64,000 bases of DNA from Allocoprobacillus sp002160865 (GTDB taxonomy: Bacteria; Bacillota_I; Bacilli_A; Erysipelotrichales; Coprobacillaceae): NCBI RefSeq assembly GCF_042850985.1, contig NZ_AP031415.1:1426001-1490000 (forward strand). The letters are read 5' to 3'. The position numbers were made by a program, and so were the translations under genes. Shown piece after piece: positions 62,549-64,000 of this stretch (position 1 is the stretch's first letter; each line of letters begins with the position of its first letter). The notes beneath the pieces are model-generated. The model ran no database searches, was not told where the DNA came from, and was given only the letters and a program-made list of their open reading frames with translations.

Positions 62549-64000
62549 ATGGCTTATGACGGAATTATGTTATCTCGTGTTGTAGAACAGCTACAAAATC
62601 AAATCACACGAGGAAGAATTAATAAAATATATCAAATTTCACAATATGAACTTTTGTTTCATATTCGTGCTCAAAGAGAAAATTACAAATTACTCATTTC
62701 AATACATCCTGTTTATGCGAGAATGCAATTAACACAGTTAAGTTATCCAACTCCTGCATCTCCTAATGCTTTAACGATGTTATTAAGAAAGCATCTGGAA
62801 GGGGCATATATTGAAAAAATAACACAAATGCAGCTAGATCGTATTGTTGATATTGAAATAATTGGTGTCAATGAATTAAAGGATACAGTAAAATATCACA
62901 TTTATTTAGAGATCATGGGAAAACACTCAAATGCTATTTTAACATATCACAACAATAAAATTATTGATTGTTTAAAACGTGTTTCCCCTTCTATGAGTGC
63001 TCGTATTTTACAACCCGGTGCAATATATCAAAAACCACCTTTAATTGAAAAATACAACCCTTATACAACAGATTGGATAGAAACAGATAATTTAACCAAA
63101 ACATATCAGGGATTCTCTCCAGAATTATCTAAAGAAGTTTTATATCGCATGGATCATGGAGAAGCATTCCATGATATTATCACGTTACTCCATCATTCCA
63201 CAACATTGTATATTCATAAAAAAGAAGATAAGGAATATTTCCATGTTATTCCTCTTACACATTTACATCAGGAGTATACGACTTATCCACTTTTTGATGG
63301 CTTAGATCAACATTATGATTTAATTGATGAAAAAGATCGTATTAAACAACAAACATCGGATTTAGCTAAATTCATTCAAAATGAATATCAAAGAAATGTT
63401 CATAAATTAAACAAACTACAACAAACATTATTTGAATCCCAAAATAGTGATGATTTACGTATTAAAGGAGATTTGTTGTTTGCTAATTTACATTTATTAA
63501 AAAAAGGACAAAAAGAAATCACTGTAGAAAATTATTATGATGGTACAATGATGACGATTCCTTTAGATGAAAGATATGATGGAAAGACAAATGCCAATAA
63601 ATATTACGCTAAATATCAAAAAGCAAAAAAAGCATTATCCCATCTTCAAGAACAAATTCAAATTACAGAAAATGAAATTCATTATTTTGATACTTTAATC
63701 ACAATGATGGATAATGCTTCTTATTATGATGCTTTAGAGATTAAAGAAGAATTAGAGAATTTAGGTTATCTCAAAAAGAAAAAAACAAAACAGGTGCATA
63801 GACCTCAAAAACTTCATATAGAAACCTATATAACTAAAGATCAGATTCCTATTTATGTAGGTAAGAATAATCTGCAAAATGATTACCTTACCTTTAAGAT
63901 GGCTGCCAAAAATGATATGTGGTTTCATGTCAAAGACATGCCTGGAAGCCATGTTGTTGTGCATAGTCAGAATTTAGATGAATATACCATTCGTCTTGCC
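62549..64000 (+). CDS. rqcH: RqcH/NFACT family ribosome-quality-control protein, C-terminus cut off
   Basis: 484 codons visible. NFACT-N domain (AYDGIMLSRVVEQL, ALTMLLRKHLEG), coiled coil (about 290-400), and the beginning of the NFACT-R domain (FKMAAKNDMWFHVKDMPGSHVV). It recruits tRNA-Ala to add Ala tails on stalled 50S subunits; also called FbpA for fibronectin binding. GGTGATG before the ATG. Divergent from gmk. Confidence 0.94.
   Translation, partial: MAYDGIMLSRVVEQLQNQITRGRINKIYQISQYELLFHIRAQRENYKLLISIHPVYARMQLTQLSYPTPASPNALTMLLRKHLEGAYIEKITQMQLDRIVDIEIIGVNELKDTVKYHIYLEIMGKHSNAILTYHNNKIIDCLKRVSPSMSARILQPGAIYQKPPLIEKYNPYTTDWIETDNLTKTYQGFSPELSKEVLYRMDHGEAFHDIITLLHHSTTLYIHKKEDKEYFHVIPLTHLHQEYTTYPLFDGLDQHYDLIDEKDRIKQQTSDLAKFIQNEYQRNVHKLNKLQQTLFESQNSDDLRIKGDLLFANLHLLKKGQKEITVENYYDGTMMTIPLDERYDGKTNANKYYAKYQKAKKALSHLQEQIQITENEIHYFDTLITMMDNASYYDALEIKEELENLGYLKKKKTKQVHRPQKLHIETYITKDQIPIYVGKNNLQNDYLTFKMAAKNDMWFHVKDMPGSHVVVHSQNLDEYTIRLA

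Overview
The window comes from a low-GC, endospore-forming Firmicute. Gene order and protein content point to the Erysipelotrichales/Coprobacillaceae; this is an inference, since the window has no rRNA or other taxonomic marker. Evidence for sporulation is a cotJ operon, yqfC-yqfD-phoH, and YlbD/YlbE-like genes. Most of the window is conserved housekeeping DNA read on the minus strand in tightly overlapping operons.

Layout. 1-6.7 kb: trigger factor (cut by the window edge), a helical-repeat protein, phosphofructokinase, maf, pnp and rpsO. 6.7-14.8 kb: one long run, UPF0223-ftsW-ylbD-ylbE-ylbF-rsmD-coaD-pyrB-pyrC-pyrK-pyrD-EamA transporter. It joins cell division, coenzyme A synthesis and de novo pyrimidine synthesis through 4-14 bp overlaps. 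14.9-17.8 kb: a Cys-rich small protein, peptide deformylase, O-acetylhomoserine sulfhydrylase and a flavodoxin-like protein. 17.8-25.7 kb: the cotJ spore-coat operon, whose cotJC (Mn-catalase-like coat protein) is split by a 6,796-bp element. 25.7-35.6 kb: rhomboid protease, DprA-like protein, ppdK, a DEAD-box helicase, a GNAT-FolC fusion, a DarA-like c-di-AMP PII protein and mutY. 35.6-38 kb: a small accessory island with a frameshifted acetyltransferase, a SUFU-domain protein, a glyoxalase fragment and a DUF4303-like protein. 38.3-45.7 kb: phoH-yqfD-yqfC, rpsU, deoC, a MurE-like ligase, mtaB and rsmE. 45.7-47.8 kb: an IS3-family (IS150-type) element carrying an oppositely oriented passenger gene. 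47.9-64 kb: clpB with two CIRCE operators, the priA-rsmB-rlmN-prpC-prkC-rsgA-rpe-thiN-degV operon, gmk, and the start of rqcH/fbpA.

The standout is the cotJC-intervening element (18345-25140). The 5' part of cotJC stops after 36 codons just inside the left junction. The rest resumes in frame at 25142. Both junctions share ATTTGGTGG, and precise recombination there would rebuild a 193-codon CotJC. The element encodes a large serine recombinase next to the left junction and a 46-residue basic protein next to the right one, the arrangement of developmentally excised elements such as skin (sigK) and SP-beta (spsM). It also holds a tyrosine integrase, two lipoprotein genes, a decayed lipoprotein paralogue, and a nonsense-mutated relative of the gene carried by the IS at 46 kb. 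The likely reading is a sporulation gene kept split in vegetative cells and repaired by excision in the mother cell, but the sequence alone cannot prove the timing.

Other signals beyond routine annotation are the IS sitting in the loop of the clpB terminator, a 25-bp tandem duplication that truncates an acetyltransferase, a CotJA-CotJB fusion, a GNAT-FolC fusion, and a MurE-like ligase with altered motifs.
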